A stretch of DNA of 64,000 nucleotides from NCBI GenBank assembly GCA_947034885.2, contig OX344758.2:23153067-23217066 (forward strand), written 5' to 3'. Shown piece after piece: positions 1 to 11,587 of the stretch. A program made the translations under genes and the position numbers. The notes under the pieces were generated by a model. That model was not told where the DNA came from, searched no databases, and saw nothing but the letters and a program-made list of their open reading frames with translations. Positions within the stretch are counted from its first letter, which is position 1. Each line of letters begins with the position of its first letter. The stretch comes from Thuidium tamariscinum (Eukaryota > Streptophyta > Bryopsida > Hypnales > Thuidiaceae).

Positions 1-160
1 AGAGTTTAGAGACTTACTTCGAGCATGTTGACCACGAATTCCTCATGTCCACCGAATAACTCTTCCCGTTGTGTGAGCTCTACCTCCATTTTGATGATCT
101 TGCGCCCTTCTTGGTGGTGTTTGGCACGTCCTTGGAACCCCAAAGTTTCTATAATTCCTC
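1..160 (-). other. Short open reading frame, possible repeat-borne coding remnant
   Basis: Read on the minus strand, about 50 codons are open to the window edge and encode a charged peptide containing KMEVELTQREELFGG. I do not recognise a family. It adjoins degenerate repeat DNA, so an eroded retroelement or gene fragment is more likely than an intact gene. It could also be chance. Confidence 0.15.
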
Positions 161-739
161 CTTTTTCTTGATATTCTCTTCTTTTTGGATATTTTCTTTA
201 TCTTTTAAATTTCTCTCCTTATCTTTTGATAAAGGCTAAAGTCAACACATACAAAATCCTAATAAAATCTAATTTTTTGGTTACTAACTAAATGGCTTTT
301 AAAGTCAAACCTTCCTACAACTAGGTGTTTCTAAATTTTTCCCTAAATTGGAAAACCTCTAAGTTGTCCCTAAGTCAACTATTCTTTTTCTTCTCTTTTC
401 TATTTGTTTTCTTGTCAAGCTAAAACATGGTTATCAAAGTCAAATGGCTCCAAGATTCCTTCATCTCTTTCTCTCCCTTCTAAATCACAATTGTGTTTCC
501 CACTCCCAATTGTGTGAGACTTGTACTAGTTAGAAGTTTGAGTTGGGTGCAACTAGAATCCAGGTTGTGTGTGCAGGTTGTGAGCTCCAACACCAGATCC
601 AGAGCTTCAAAATCAAGTCCAGTTCATTCAAAACCAGGCCAGAGCCTTCCCAACCAGATGCTGAGGTCCAATAGGGGCTGACCTTGCTGGAGGTTCTGCA
701 AATTGAGAATGGTCTGATGTTTTTGATAAGGACCAAGTG

Positions 740-1135
740 GCTCTCAGTGGTGAGAGGGATGGTCAACTAGTGTTGACTTCTGATTTCCTAATTTGAGTGA
801 GCCCTGGTTCAGACCCCTGTGGGAAATCAGGGTCCTTGTTAGAAATTTAGTTTTCTAATTGAAAGACAAATTCAGTCTTCTATTAGGAAGCTCTGGTCAT
901 CTGACTTCAATATGGGACTCTGAGTGATGGAAGGGCTGGTCAACGCAGTTTGACTGGCCTCCTTTGTAATTAGAATGGCTATCAGGCCCTTCCCTTTCTG
1001 AATTTAAGCTTTACAGTAAGATTCGCAATGATGTGCAATCTGCTAGAAAGGCATGAGAACTTCACTTGGTTGGTTCTAGTACTTCTAAGGACATGTAAGA
1101 GCTGGTCAACGCAGGTTGACTGCTGATTTTACTAT
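740..1135. repeat. Degenerate ~170-bp tandem repeat with GGTCAAC...GTTGACT palindrome
   Basis: A partial palindrome of the form GGTCAAC-NNN-GTTGACT recurs at about 761, 938 and 1103, spacing about 165-177 bp, with related flanking words (for example a GAG/GGCTGGTCAAC context). This looks like three decayed copies of a tandem unit. No gene is seen in 160-1375. Confidence 0.45.
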
Positions 1136-1417
1136 ATTGAATCCTACTAGTGTTGAAATGGAAATTTTCCTTGGTTCCTTCTTCTATTCTTCCCACGATA
1201 AAATCAATCCCTTCCTATTTGTTGTATTCCAACCTCTGGGTTCAACAGTTTAGTTTATAATCTTAGGAATGTAAATTTGGAAAAAACTCAAACAAACCAA
1301 ATAATCAGTGTTCAAAACTCACAAATGTGGATGGCATGGCATGGTGGCCCTTGCCTTGTGATTTCTGCCTTGCGACTAGAGCTTGGTTGGGTTCTGTGCT
1401 AATAAACCAAGGAACCA

Positions 1418-1580
1418 AGCCAAGGACCGGCTGAGGTCCGGCCGAGGTCCGGCTGAGGACCGGCTGAGAACCGGCAGCCTTGCTTGAAAAGAGAGCGGCC
1501 CGGGCTGAACGGCCTGGACTGAGCGGCTTGGGCTTGAGCGGCCTGGGCCTGAGCGGTCTGGACTGAGCGGTCTGGGCTTA
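1418..1580. repeat. GC-rich short tandem repeats (GGCTGAGGWCC and GAGCGGCCTGG types)
   Basis: Two abutting microrepeat blocks are visible. First come four variants of an about 12-bp unit CCGGCTGAGGTC, then about six variants of a 15-16-bp unit GAGCGGCCTGGGCTT. They create a frame-preserving Pro/Arg/Ser-rich minus-strand frame of 160 codons (1376-1858) that I judge non-coding because its composition follows the repeat. Confidence 0.6.
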
Positions 1581-3640
1581 CACAAAAGCAAAACTTGCTT
1601 AATCAATTGGCGGTGGTTGCCACAATTTCCAGGGTCTCTTTTGGGACCCTTTAATGAAAACTCAAATTGGAATAACAAATAAATCAAACCAAGGCTTAGG
1701 AGAGCAATTCCCACACCACCTTTTCTTGGAGGATTTGTTGTTTGAATGTGAGATCTAGGACAAAAGCTTCGCCGTCTTGGAGGTTTATCCTCAAATTCTG
1801 GCAAAATTTTGCAAGAACTTGTTAATGATGAGATTCCGGAGCTCAAATCAACTCCCAAAGATCCTCACTTGGATCACAATTCAATGGCTAAGCCCGAGGG
1901 GGATTTCGATAAACCAATCCAAGTTGTAAATCCACCCGAAGAGACTAGTCACAAAGAATTATGATATCACAAATTTACAAAAGACTCTTACTTGGATTTC
2001 AAGAGACTGGCAATGTCTTGAATATTGAGTTTTAAACACCAAAAGAGGTTTTCAAAGCACACACTCCAAACAATTGCAAAATAAAAGAAAGGCTTTGAAG
2101 ATCTTGAACCTTGAATGCCAAAGGAGCCCAAGGGTGGTTGTAAGATGGTGTAAACTAGAAAGGAATAGACTAGAATGAGAATGATGTAGAAAAAATGGCC
2201 CGAAATGATGATAATGATGGTGTTGGTATTGAATCGTGTAGTTGTAAGGGTGTAATGGTAGTAATGAGTGTTTGAAATGAGGGGAGGGGGAGGCCTTTTA
2301 TACATTTCCAAGGCCTCCTCCCCCCTCAAATTACTTGCAAAGTAAACTAGAAAGTCAACTTTAATCTCAAAATTCTACACTACTGCTGTAATTACTCTAT
2401 CTTTTGGAGAATTGGTCCGATTGCCAAACGGACAGCGCCAATAGCTTCAGAAGACCCAAATTAGTCTAAAAGAACCCCTACCCCTTACTCTCAGAACCTA
2501 AATGCACCCCAAAGCTAACACTTACGAACCGGTAAAAAGAGTGGAAAATCTATCTTTTGGAATTGATTTTTCCCTAAGGTTTTGACTAGCCAGAGTTGTC
2601 GGGAATGTCCAAGAATGTTAGAAAAGAGTCCAAGTTGACTCAAATCGGACACCGTATGTCTTCTGCATACCGGTCAACCCACCAAGATTTCGGTAAAACC
2701 TTGGAAAGTCATTGCTGCTGCTGGTTCTGGTACTTTCCGCTGTCAGAATGTCTTGAAATTTGGCAGGACGCTTATTTATGCTAAAACATGCTATCCTAAT
2801 TTTTAGTGGGATTTTACCATCACCGTGGAATTTTCTATGAATTTCCAATTGCCGGTAAAAGCGGTTGACTTCCCATGGAGTCATTTCCATAATCCAGAAA
2901 ATTACGAAACTTTTAGGGGATCTTTGAAGAAGCCCGCTAATGACAAGTGCAAAGTTCTGCTAGAAACACACACTGTCTAGTTAAAATAGAAATGGTGCTA
3001 GGGTGGAATTAATTCCTCCGGGGAGGAATCATTCCCGTACAAGGGATCTTCACGAGTTGAGTTAATTCTTCCGGGGAGGAATCATTCTCGTATACGGGAA
3101 TCTCCCTGAGTTAGCTTCGTTGTGACGCTCTTGAGTGACTACCGGAATCCCATGACTTCCCCTTAGCCAAATTCTGCTAAGATTCTTTTTGAAAGGTCCG
3201 ATAGGCTTGTCTTAACACTTTTGCACTAACTTGTCTGTCGAGCATTAGTTCGTGCCATCTCCTCGTAATCGTGTAATAGTATAACTAATCACCTGATAAG
3301 ATGTAGAAGTTGGCTCTAAAGAGTCTTTTAAGGCACTTTGATGCAATTCCGACCAATTCCTCATCATTACCACGAATTGTAACAATCCTATCACAACCAC
3401 TCTTTTTAGTTGATTTTTGACTATAATAACCCCAAATATGAGCAATAAGCGAAAAAAAGAAAAATCCGAGGCCTGAGTGACAATGACGGGGCTCACACAT
3501 GGCAGCTTACCATTTGCTTCCTGTGTTCCTGATTTTCTTCCTCGTTGCATGTAGTACTAACACATGTGAGGGTTCGTCTTATATTAGGATTTATCCTATG
3601 CAAATTGCAAAATGATTGGCAATGCTCATGAAATCCTAGA
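1581..3640. other. Intergenic, no gene recognised; short duplicated palindrome near 3.0 kb
   Basis: Moderately AT-rich DNA without a recognisable protein. At about 3007-3040 and 3061-3095 there are two copies of a unit containing CCGGGGAGGAATCATTC, which is itself nearly palindromic around AATTCCTCCGGGGAGGAAT. The stretch 3245-3550 has an open minus frame that I do not recognise. Confidence 0.4.
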
Positions 3641-3654
3641 GGGCATTATTCTAA

Positions 3655-4030
3655 GGGCAAAACACCCATTCCCGCACATGTTCCTTGCAGTGGACTATAG
3701 ATTCACCCAAATGCGTCAGTAGACTTTCCTTAATGTGTTCACCATATGTATGATTGTAATTTATTGACACAACTAAAAGACACATAGGGAAATTTAGTTG
3801 GTTGAGTGCTGATTTTTGTAGGGTTTGGTTTTGGGGGAACCTACAGGATGGTTCCACAGTCTAGGGAACCAACACTTTGAAAATTTGTAGAAATTACATA
3901 TTGTATCTGAAAAATTTAATTTTTTTGGAATATTCATGGGTTTCATTCACTAATACTAAAAAAATATCATTTTTAGAAAATATTACGTCCAACTATGCTG
4001 AATTCCTTATTTGGACGATTTTGGGTGTTT
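3655..4030. repeat. Repeat family L, copy 1 (inverted relative to 35745-36140)
   Basis: This segment matches the reverse complement of 35745-36140 in order. Shared features are the ACATG...TTGCAGTGGACT word, the block around GACACATAGGGAAA, the GGTTTTGGGGGAACCTAC block and the CCTTATTTGGACG block. Identity is moderate, so both are old dispersed copies. No coding capacity is recognised and the ends are not resolved. 4031-4373 is AT-rich DNA with nothing recognised. Confidence 0.55.
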
Positions 4031-4377
4031 CCACTATAATAACAACATTCATAAAAATTCTTTCATCAGAGACATTTGCCATTGTCGGTCACTACCAGTT
4101 CCTGACACATGCATAACAAGGCTCTTCCGAATTTGCTCTGTTACTGTCTTTGAATAACTTACTTCATGCTAAACCAAATGCAATCTTCTAATCTATGAGT
4201 TGTATTGAAACCAAAACTTTCAATTGTAGAGATAATAAAGACTTGACTTTCTACAAGATCCTAATTATAGTGAATTCTGCCTAAGAGTGACTCGTCGCCA
4301 CTGAGCTTCAACTCCTTATAACTTACAAAATAGAGATCCAAAAACCCTTGAAAGTTGCAAAAAAATTTAAGAGTTAA

Positions 4378-5321
4378 CCCCTAAATGTATTTGACTATGT
4401 TTTGCCAAAAACACTCCAAAATTGCCACTTCTAGTACAACACCAAAATCTTTTTTAAGAAACATCTTAAGACAAATGTAACCGTAGGATCTTATAGTAAA
4501 CTAGTTTGGGAATATGTGGAAAAAATTTCAGAAATTTCCACCGTATAGATTGCAAGATAATAGTGTTTGAATTGTCAAAAATGCTTTTTTGGTCCTTGCG
4601 AAAATCCGGGCAGCTGCACTTCAGTAGCTCACTTTTGTATGAAAAAAAGTCCAAAATGTTTGTTACTCTTTTGATTCATTCTTTTATTCAAGTCATCTAC
4701 ACGCCTAAAAAATTTCAAATCCTTTGGAGTTGTACAACATGTAGAAAACAATTAGTAAGTAGAAAGAGGTAGAAAATGAATCAAAATATTAAAATAGTAA
4801 TAATTAATCTTTGAAATTGAAAATTTCCAATCCCAATGGTTGGAATGTTGTAATAGACAATATTCACCTAATGTGTTTATTTTTTTTCAAAAATATTAAA
4901 AATTGAGTAAAATAATGGACTTCAAAGTTTATTTTGGAGTAGAGATTCCATAACTTCCCACAAACTACCTTCAAACTAAAACTCCCATAACTTTCATTTC
5001 ACAAATCAAAATGGAATAATTAAAAGCTTTCCAAGTAGATAAAAATCTAAAGAACAAATTTCAAATTTCAAATTTTAGAAAAAGTGATTTTTGAAGAAGT
5101 TTTTTCAGCTGCCCGGGCTGCCCGTCGAGCAAAAAAAATCACATATCATGCAATAACTTTTTATTCATGTTGTCAAAAGTTATGAAATTTGTTGGGCCTT
5201 AAAGCTACTCCTCGGACACACGTTTTGTGAAAATTTCAAAGAAAAAAAATAAAAACTCCATTCGTAGTGAGCTACCCAAAATTGCTATGTTGCCAAAAAA
5301 TGCAGTTTGGGTGTTTAGGGG
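4378..5321 (-). mobile_element. TTAA-flanked CCC...GGG element (family B), copy 1
   Basis: The element begins CCCCTAAATG immediately after TTAA (4374-4377) and ends GTTTAGGGG immediately before TTAA (5322-5325). A TTAA target and CCC/GGG termini are the hallmarks of piggyBac-type transposons; Kolobok and Sola3 elements also use TTAA. About 944 bp, AT-rich, no transposase. It is the reverse complement of copy 3 (45933-46881) and of copy 2 (5558-6548). Landmarks shared by all copies are the GGGCAGC...GCCCGGG block, the GCAACATAG terminus and the TGAAGTGCA block. Assignment to piggyBac is inferred from the ends alone. Confidence 0.65.
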
Positions 5322-5557
5322 TTAATGATGTAGTCAAAATTAACGAAAATTGATGGGCCTTATCTCCAAAAGGACCAAGGCCATTTTTTTGTTAAAATAC
5401 TTTCAAAATTGTCATTTCTATTGCATTCATCTAAAAAAACAAAAATAATAATTTTCTTAAGAATCTAACAAGATAATCATGTATTTAACTTGACTAAGAT
5501 CATATGGTAAAATTTCATGAAATTTGACTATATAAATTGGATGATATGGGCTTTTAA

Positions 5558-6548
5558 TCCGTAAAGGACCAACATGCGTTTTTTGGCAACATAGCAATTT
5601 TGGATAGGTACGTGTCGCTAGAGATTTCCATATTTTGGAACCAAACTTTAATAGAAGGTGTAGATAAGGAGTATCTTCAAAGCTCAACAATTTTCGTGAC
5701 TTCTGATTACATGGTTGAAAAGTTATTGCATAAAATGTTGTTTGTTTATCAATTTGGGCAGTTTGGGCAGATAAAAAAAATCCCTTGAAGAGCTTGCTTA
5801 TTAGTATGTATACTAACTTTAAGTTCAAAATTTCTTAAGAATTGTGAAATTATATTGAAATAAAAATTTGAAATTGATTTTATAGATTTATATATACAAG
5901 GAAAGCTTTGAATCATTCCATTTGGATTAATGAGTCAAAAGTTACAAAGAATTTTAGTTTTCAGTTAGTTATGGATTATCTTCTCTAAAATAAACTTTGA
6001 AGTCCTTTATTTTACTCAACTTTCAATATTTTTGAAAAAAAATAAGAACATTGGGTGTAGGTTGTTTATTACAACATTTGAACCATTGGAATTGGCATTT
6101 TTCAGTTCAATATAGATAAACTGTTACCATTTTTGTATTTTGAATCATTCTCTACTTCTTTCTACTTACTATTTTTTTGGTACATGATTTACAATTCCAA
6201 ATGATATGAAAATTTTCAAGCATGTATCCAACTTGAATTGGAGAATGAATCCAAAGAGTTGCAACCATTTGGGACATTTTTTCATACAAATGTGGCCTTC
6301 TGAAGTGCAGTTGCCCAAATTTTTGCAGTGGAAAAAAATGATTTTTGTAACTTCAAACACTAATATCTTGCAATCTACATGGTGGAAATTCTGAAACTTT
6401 TTCTACATCTTCCCAAACTAGTGCACTAAAAGATCCTATGGTTACATACGTCAAAAAATGTTTTTTTTCTTTTGAAATTTAGTAGCTGTCCTAGAAATGA
6501 CAGTTTTAGAGCAGCTTTGGTGGAAACATAGTTGTGGTCTTTTAGGGG
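5558..6548 (+). mobile_element. TTAA-flanked CCC...GGG element (family B), copy 2
   Basis: It starts TCCGTAAAGGACC after TTAA (5554-5557) and ends CTTTTAGGGG before TTAA (6549-6552). About 991 bp, in opposite orientation to copy 1, so 4.4-6.5 kb forms a long hairpin-capable palindrome around a 230-bp spacer. A minus-strand frame (6169-6360) corresponds to open frames at 4506-4772 plus and 46521-46781 minus in the other copies. I treat these as shared repeat sequence, not proven coding. Confidence 0.65.
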
Positions 6549-9350
6549 TTAAAGTTGGAAAAACAGTTTTTTTTTTTTAAATTGTGGTTTACAATTTCAA
6601 AAGACTTTGACCACCATTTGTAAAAAAATTTGCACAATAGAATTTGGATTTATAATTTTTTGTCTTAAAAAACTGAGTTAAGAGTCTAGAAAAAAAATTC
6701 ACTAAAAAATACTTGATTTTCATTCTTTAAAAAATTGTTAAGTAAAAGTAGGTCGAAGATTAATAAAAAAAACTAAATGGTTGATAGCTCTAAGATGGGA
6801 TTGAAATACAATAAATCCAACAATGAAATTGTTCTAGCAAGTAATCATAACCTTGTGAAACAATTCTTTTTGAAAATTGTGAAAATTGCATTCAAAAATG
6901 AATCCTATGAGTTATTTCTTAAAGAAGATGTTTAGGTTGCTTGAAAAACAAGATTGTCTATACCTCTCTCATTACAAGTCCAAATAGAATGAATCAAAGC
7001 TTCACATGTGGGTCAAACCACACTGAAAGGTACTAAAGGCATTACTTTACTAGGACATGACTAGAGTCCTTTTTTTAAGTTTCAAAGCTTTAAATTACTT
7101 TGATGTTGTCATTTTAAAAAGAAAATAATAGATGGATACTATTGCAATGGATTCTTTTGATGATTTTGAGAAAAAAATTCATTAAAAAAATCCTTAAATA
7201 GATGTAAATTAGGCTAAATTTAGGATTTTTTTTATAATTAAGCACTTAAGAAGGATTTTTTTATCAAATTTTTTTATTCTTATCAAGTATGCAATTATAA
7301 AAAAAGATTTTATGGAAATTATTCTTAAACTAAAAATAGTATAATTTTTTTATCAATTAATTTATTATTGACAAAGTATTAATTTGTTCTAAGAACAAAA
7401 TTAAACCTTTAATTTCAAAAAATAATAATATAGAGACTTAGATGTCAATAATATATATACTTTTTGTTTTGACACAATTATCATTTGGATTATTTTATGT
7501 ATTGAAAAAAACGTTCAAAAATTATTACTTCTGAATATTATAGAAAATCAAAATATAATCAATTTGTGTTGAAAATATCCTTTTATACTCTATCATATGA
7601 ATATATACATATATTATTTTTTTGGATTCAATCACATTATTATTCATTAGAAATTAGACTCCTTTTTGTCCATTGAAAAAGCTGATGCATTGACAATTCA
7701 AGTACAATTAGATTTTTAGTAAAGAATTTTTCTTTTTTTTATGAATAAAGTACTATTAGTCTTAATATGACTTGAAGCTTTAACCAAAAAGGACTAAATT
7801 ATCTATAATTAGTAGATTAGAATTAGAAAACAATAGATTGAAAGTAGTTACATTGCAGATTTTGGTGTGTTTGACCCCTTTTGTGGTACATTAGAGTGTG
7901 ATTTGACCCATGTAGGTAAAAATATATTATTTCAAAAGAAAAAAATAATAATTTTGACTTTCTGCAAAAAAATTGTTATCCACTGAATGAAAAATTGAAC
8001 TTTTTGTGGTATAACTTTTCTCCCAGGCACCAAATTGAAATAGAAATTATATTTCCGCAAAGCTAATCAATTTTCTTTCCACTCACAAAGTTTCAAAAGG
8101 TTTTACTAAAAATCAAAGTCATCAGAACTTGTCCAAAATCCATTTTGTCCTCTGAGGGGACAATGGTCCTTTAGGGATTAAAAATACCTCATCCACATGT
8201 TGTGTGAAAATTTCAAAGGAAAAAAAATTCCATTTGTAGTGAGCTGCTCCAAATCACTATGTTGCCCAAAAAACCTAGCTTGGTTCTTTAGGGGTTGATG
8301 TTAATCTTGATAAATTGGTGCTATTTCACAGAAATGGCATTGTAGACTTTCGGAAAGGAAGGAAATGAAATGCTATAGGGATAGTTTGGAGAATAGAATT
8401 GGAAATCCTAACTTAACCCCTAAATGACCATTGTCCCCTCAGGGAACAAAATGGATTTTGGGTAGGTTCCTATAACCTCGTTTTTTGGTAAAATATTTTG
8501 AAACTTTCTCATAAGCTAGAAAAATTGATTGGCTTCATGGGAATATAATTTTTATTTCAATTGGTACCCGGGAGCAAAAGTTATAGTACAAAATGTCCAA
8601 AATTGAACTTAGCCAGTAGCAAAGAAAAGTTTGCAAAAAAACAAAATTAAAATTTTAAAATTTTTTCCCTATGACAATATATTTTTGTTTGTATGTAAAT
8701 CTTTAATTCATACTATTTGGATTAGTAATGAGAAAGTTATGGACAATATTGTTTTTCAGGCAATTTCAACATTTAAAAACAACAACTTGTAGGATTCATT
8801 TATCAATACAATTTTTACAATTTTTCAAAACAAATGGTTAGAAAGGTTTCATTTACTCAGTAGAACAATCTCACTGTTGGGATTATTCTGTTTCAATTTC
8901 ATATTAGAGCTATCAACCATTTAGTTTTTCTTTCAATCTTAGACCTATTTATACTTAATAATTTTAAAAAAAATGGTAATCAAGTGCTTTTTTTGTGAAA
9001 TTTTTTTCTTAGACTCTCAACTCAATTTCTTAAGAATTTTTTTTAAATTCAAAATCCATAGTGCAATTCTTTTTCCAAAAATGGTAGTCAAAGTCATTTG
9101 AAATTGCAGACCATTGATCAAAAAAACTTTTTTTTCCAACTTTGAATGCTCATATCTTCCTATATATTTGGTCAAACTTCATGGATTTTTTTTCACACAA
9201 TCTTAAACATATTAAGTACAAGAATCTGTGGTTAGATGTCTAAAAACATGTTTTTTCTTAGTTCTCTTGAATGAACGCAAGAGAAATGACTATTTTGAGT
9301 GGTTTTTGACAAAAATATGGCCTCAATCCTATAGAGGTTATCAAAGTACA
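6549..9350. repeat. Large imperfect inverted repeat / nested AT-rich elements (family J)
   Basis: The left arm from TTAAAGTTGGAAAAAC (6549) through about 6915 matches the reverse complement of about 8790-9145, which ends in TTCCAACTTT. An inner pair, about 7960-8178 and 8413-8640, is also inverted: both carry GACAATGGTCCTTTAGGG or its complement next to TTAA. Fragments of family B (about 8180-8305) sit in the centre. These are nested or foldback TTAA-type elements. The AT-rich centre (7000-7950) holds no gene. Confidence 0.55.
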
Positions 9351-9524
9351 ATGTTGTGGATGGACTGCAATTTGCATATTATTAATTTGCATACATGTAG
9401 GTGCAACAAGTTAATGTTATTGTCAAAATGGTGCATGCGATTCTACTAATGAAATGGAATGGGTTTTTATTGTAATAATTTTGTAACATTTAAATCCTAC
9501 ATAGTGGAGCAAATAGAGTTTAGG

Positions 9525-10461
9525 CACTAGAAGAGAAAGGGGTGTTTTAAGTATAGTCCTAGTAGTATAGTCTTTTAATTAATGACCTTTAAGTAACATT
9601 TTCAGTAAAATTATATTGAAAACATTGCCTTTTTAGTAGAATTTTACTAAAATCCTTTCTTAAAGGTCATTACTTAAAAGAGGGTCATTGCAAGAAACAC
9701 CCGTCCTATTTCATGTCACAATGAGAACCACTTTCTTGTTGCCTACTATAACTTTTGGAGATTAAGTCCAATTAACATGAAGTTTTTATTAAACATACCT
9801 AACTTGAAGTTTATTAGATCCCTTATTTTTCAAAAACAAAACAAAACAATTTATATTTAAAAATCATTTTTGTTGAGCGCCATAGTTTATAGTTTACAAA
9901 AATCATTACGTTATGAGTGCCCAAATTTAATGATTTTTAAACAAAACTTTCATGGTCTATACATATAGGTGTAAAACTTATAACTTTTGAATGAAATCCA
10001 AAAATATGTTATTTCATGTCCTCCACATGAGTGCAATTTTTTTCTGTTGTGCACAATTTCTGAACATTGAAGATGGTTCTAAGATTGTTCTTTTGGTGAA
10101 ATCTCATCAAAATCAACTCTTTAAGAATGGCCAATTTCTGGGTTTTTTTAAAATTGATTTTCCTTTTTTTTACAAATTAAAATGTAAAAGTACCAATTTT
10201 CATGAGATTTTGCACTTTTCTAGTTCTCCTACTTAAAGATTTTTCCTACGATTTTCCTTTCTTGGGTACCTTCTTCTTAAAGATATATACATGAAACATA
10301 TTTTTTACTGTTTTAAAAAATTGTTTTTCTAATTTTAAAGCCCTCCCGAAGGAAAAAAAGAGTACTGTGAAAACACTACGCTTTTTTGGACGGTGTTTCT
10401 TGCAATGACCCAAGACTATAATACTAGGATTATACTCAAAGCACCCTTTTCTCATCTAGTG
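9525..10461. mobile_element. Foldback MITE with CACTAG ends, split by a family A element
   Basis: The left end CACTAGAAGAGAAAGGGG and the reverse complement of the right end, CACTAGATGAGAAAAGGG, continue matching for about 80 bp. Without the insert this is an about 205-bp near-perfect hairpin (9525-9681 joined to 10412-10461). A family A transposon occupies 9682-10411. The CACTA start suggests the CACTA superfamily, but no clean 3-bp duplication is visible, so the class is uncertain. Confidence 0.65.
9682..10411 (+). mobile_element. Terminal-inverted-repeat element, family A copy 1 (4-bp TSD AAGA)
   Basis: Ends are GGGTCATTGCAAGAAACAC and its complement GTGTTTCTTGCAATGACCC; 730 bp. The target AAGA occurs at 9678-9681 and again at 10412-10415. 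The opposite arm of the host hairpin shows the pre-insertion sequence with a single AAGA, so the duplication is real. No transposase is present, so the copy is non-autonomous. It is almost collinear with 18680-19414. Confidence 0.8.
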
Positions 10462-10895
10462 AAGTTTGTAGCACTGCGAAATGCCTAGCGCCATGTAAGG
10501 TGAAATCTTTTGGTTATATCAGAATAAATATGAAATATTTAAATTGGGCCGACTAATGAGTGAAATTCTATGCGCGATGGATGTACTTCATTCTGGTGAC
10601 AGAGAGTGAGGTGAGGTACTTGGGTCTTGGGACGGCAGCACGCACCTCACCTGCTCTTTCTTTCGGCACTGACCACGTGGGGGCGATGCTGCTTCAGGGG
10701 CCTAACAGTTACGTTTTTCATACAGACATTATGGAAATTCCAATTGATAGAAAACGAGTGAAGCCTCTTCATAACATTCAGTAGCAGGAAGAGACTCTGC
10801 CTTTTCAAAGCACGCAGAGTCATCCACGAATTCCAAGCTGAAACTCTGACACGTTGCTTCTTTGCTTTGCTAGTGAATAAAAGTTGTTGATTTGG
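10462..10895. other. GC-richer single-copy stretch, no gene recognised
   Basis: Short open frames occur on both strands (10560-10784 plus, 10647-10910 minus) but none resembles a known protein. A CACGTG G-box core lies at about 10675. It could be a decayed gene or a promoter-like segment. Confidence 0.25.
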
Positions 10896-11012
10896 TGTGG
10901 AATATTCCACACCATTTCATCCTTTTGGATGGAATGATGTGGGATATTCCACACCATTCCATCCTTTTGAATGGAATGATGTGGGATATTCCACACCATT
11001 CCATCCTTGGGA
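10896..11012. repeat. Three tandem copies of a 42-bp palindromic unit
   Basis: The word GATATTCCACACCATTCC recurs with a 42-bp period (unit starts near 10931 and 10973, with a diverged first copy). Each unit is close to its own reverse complement, because GGAATGATGTGGGATATTCC pairs with the following ATTCCACACCATTCC. The array could form cruciforms. Confidence 0.75.
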
Positions 11013-11151
11013 AGGCAGTCCTGCAAAGTGCTAGTGAATGTTATGTTTTATAACTAAATAAGCGTGGGACTTACGGAAAATTTCAAAGTGACGCTTTCAG
11101 ACTTGCAAACTCATCAGAATGAGGAACTGACGGAACTGAAAGACTCCAAAC

Positions 11152-11587
11152 TAAGGTAGAACCACCTATTCCTGATCAAGGATCCATACCCAACTTATAA
11201 GATGTGTCTATTTTCAACAAAGGTTAGAAGAGATTTGCAATCAAAGCTTGGAATGTACTTTTCCCCCATTTTCAAGGTTGGGACTAATAAGGTCATGACA
11301 CATATCCCAAAGTGTCATAAAGTACGTGGGAAGTACCGATTGGAAAAGTAGTCTTGGCTATGATCTAAATTAAAAGACTCTAAACATTGGCTATGGGTTG
11401 ATTGGGTTCAAAGCACTTTTGGGCTTCTAAAAATCATAGTAATTTTAGTTCTGGGGATAAAATTATGAAAATATTGCAATCTCCATCTTTCTTATCTTGC
11501 TACATGGGGAAAATTTGCTTAGCCTCATATTCCTCACGATCTGTTCCAAAATTGCTTAAGTGATCCGGTATAGGTGGTTCTACCTTA
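11152..11587. mobile_element. MITE, family E copy 1 (TAAGGTAGAACCACC ends)
   Basis: The left end TAAGGTAGAACCACCTAT is matched by the right end ATAGGTGGTTCTACCTTA. 436 bp with no coding capacity. A second copy lies at 39894-40486. No clear target-site duplication. Confidence 0.7.

Noticed and set aside
1376-1858. 160-codon open minus-strand frame
   Set aside because: Its Pro/Arg/Ser bias comes from GC-rich microrepeats, and no protein family is recognisable.
10896-11012. CRISPR-like array
   Set aside because: Units are directly adjacent palindromes with no unique spacers, and the genome is eukaryotic.
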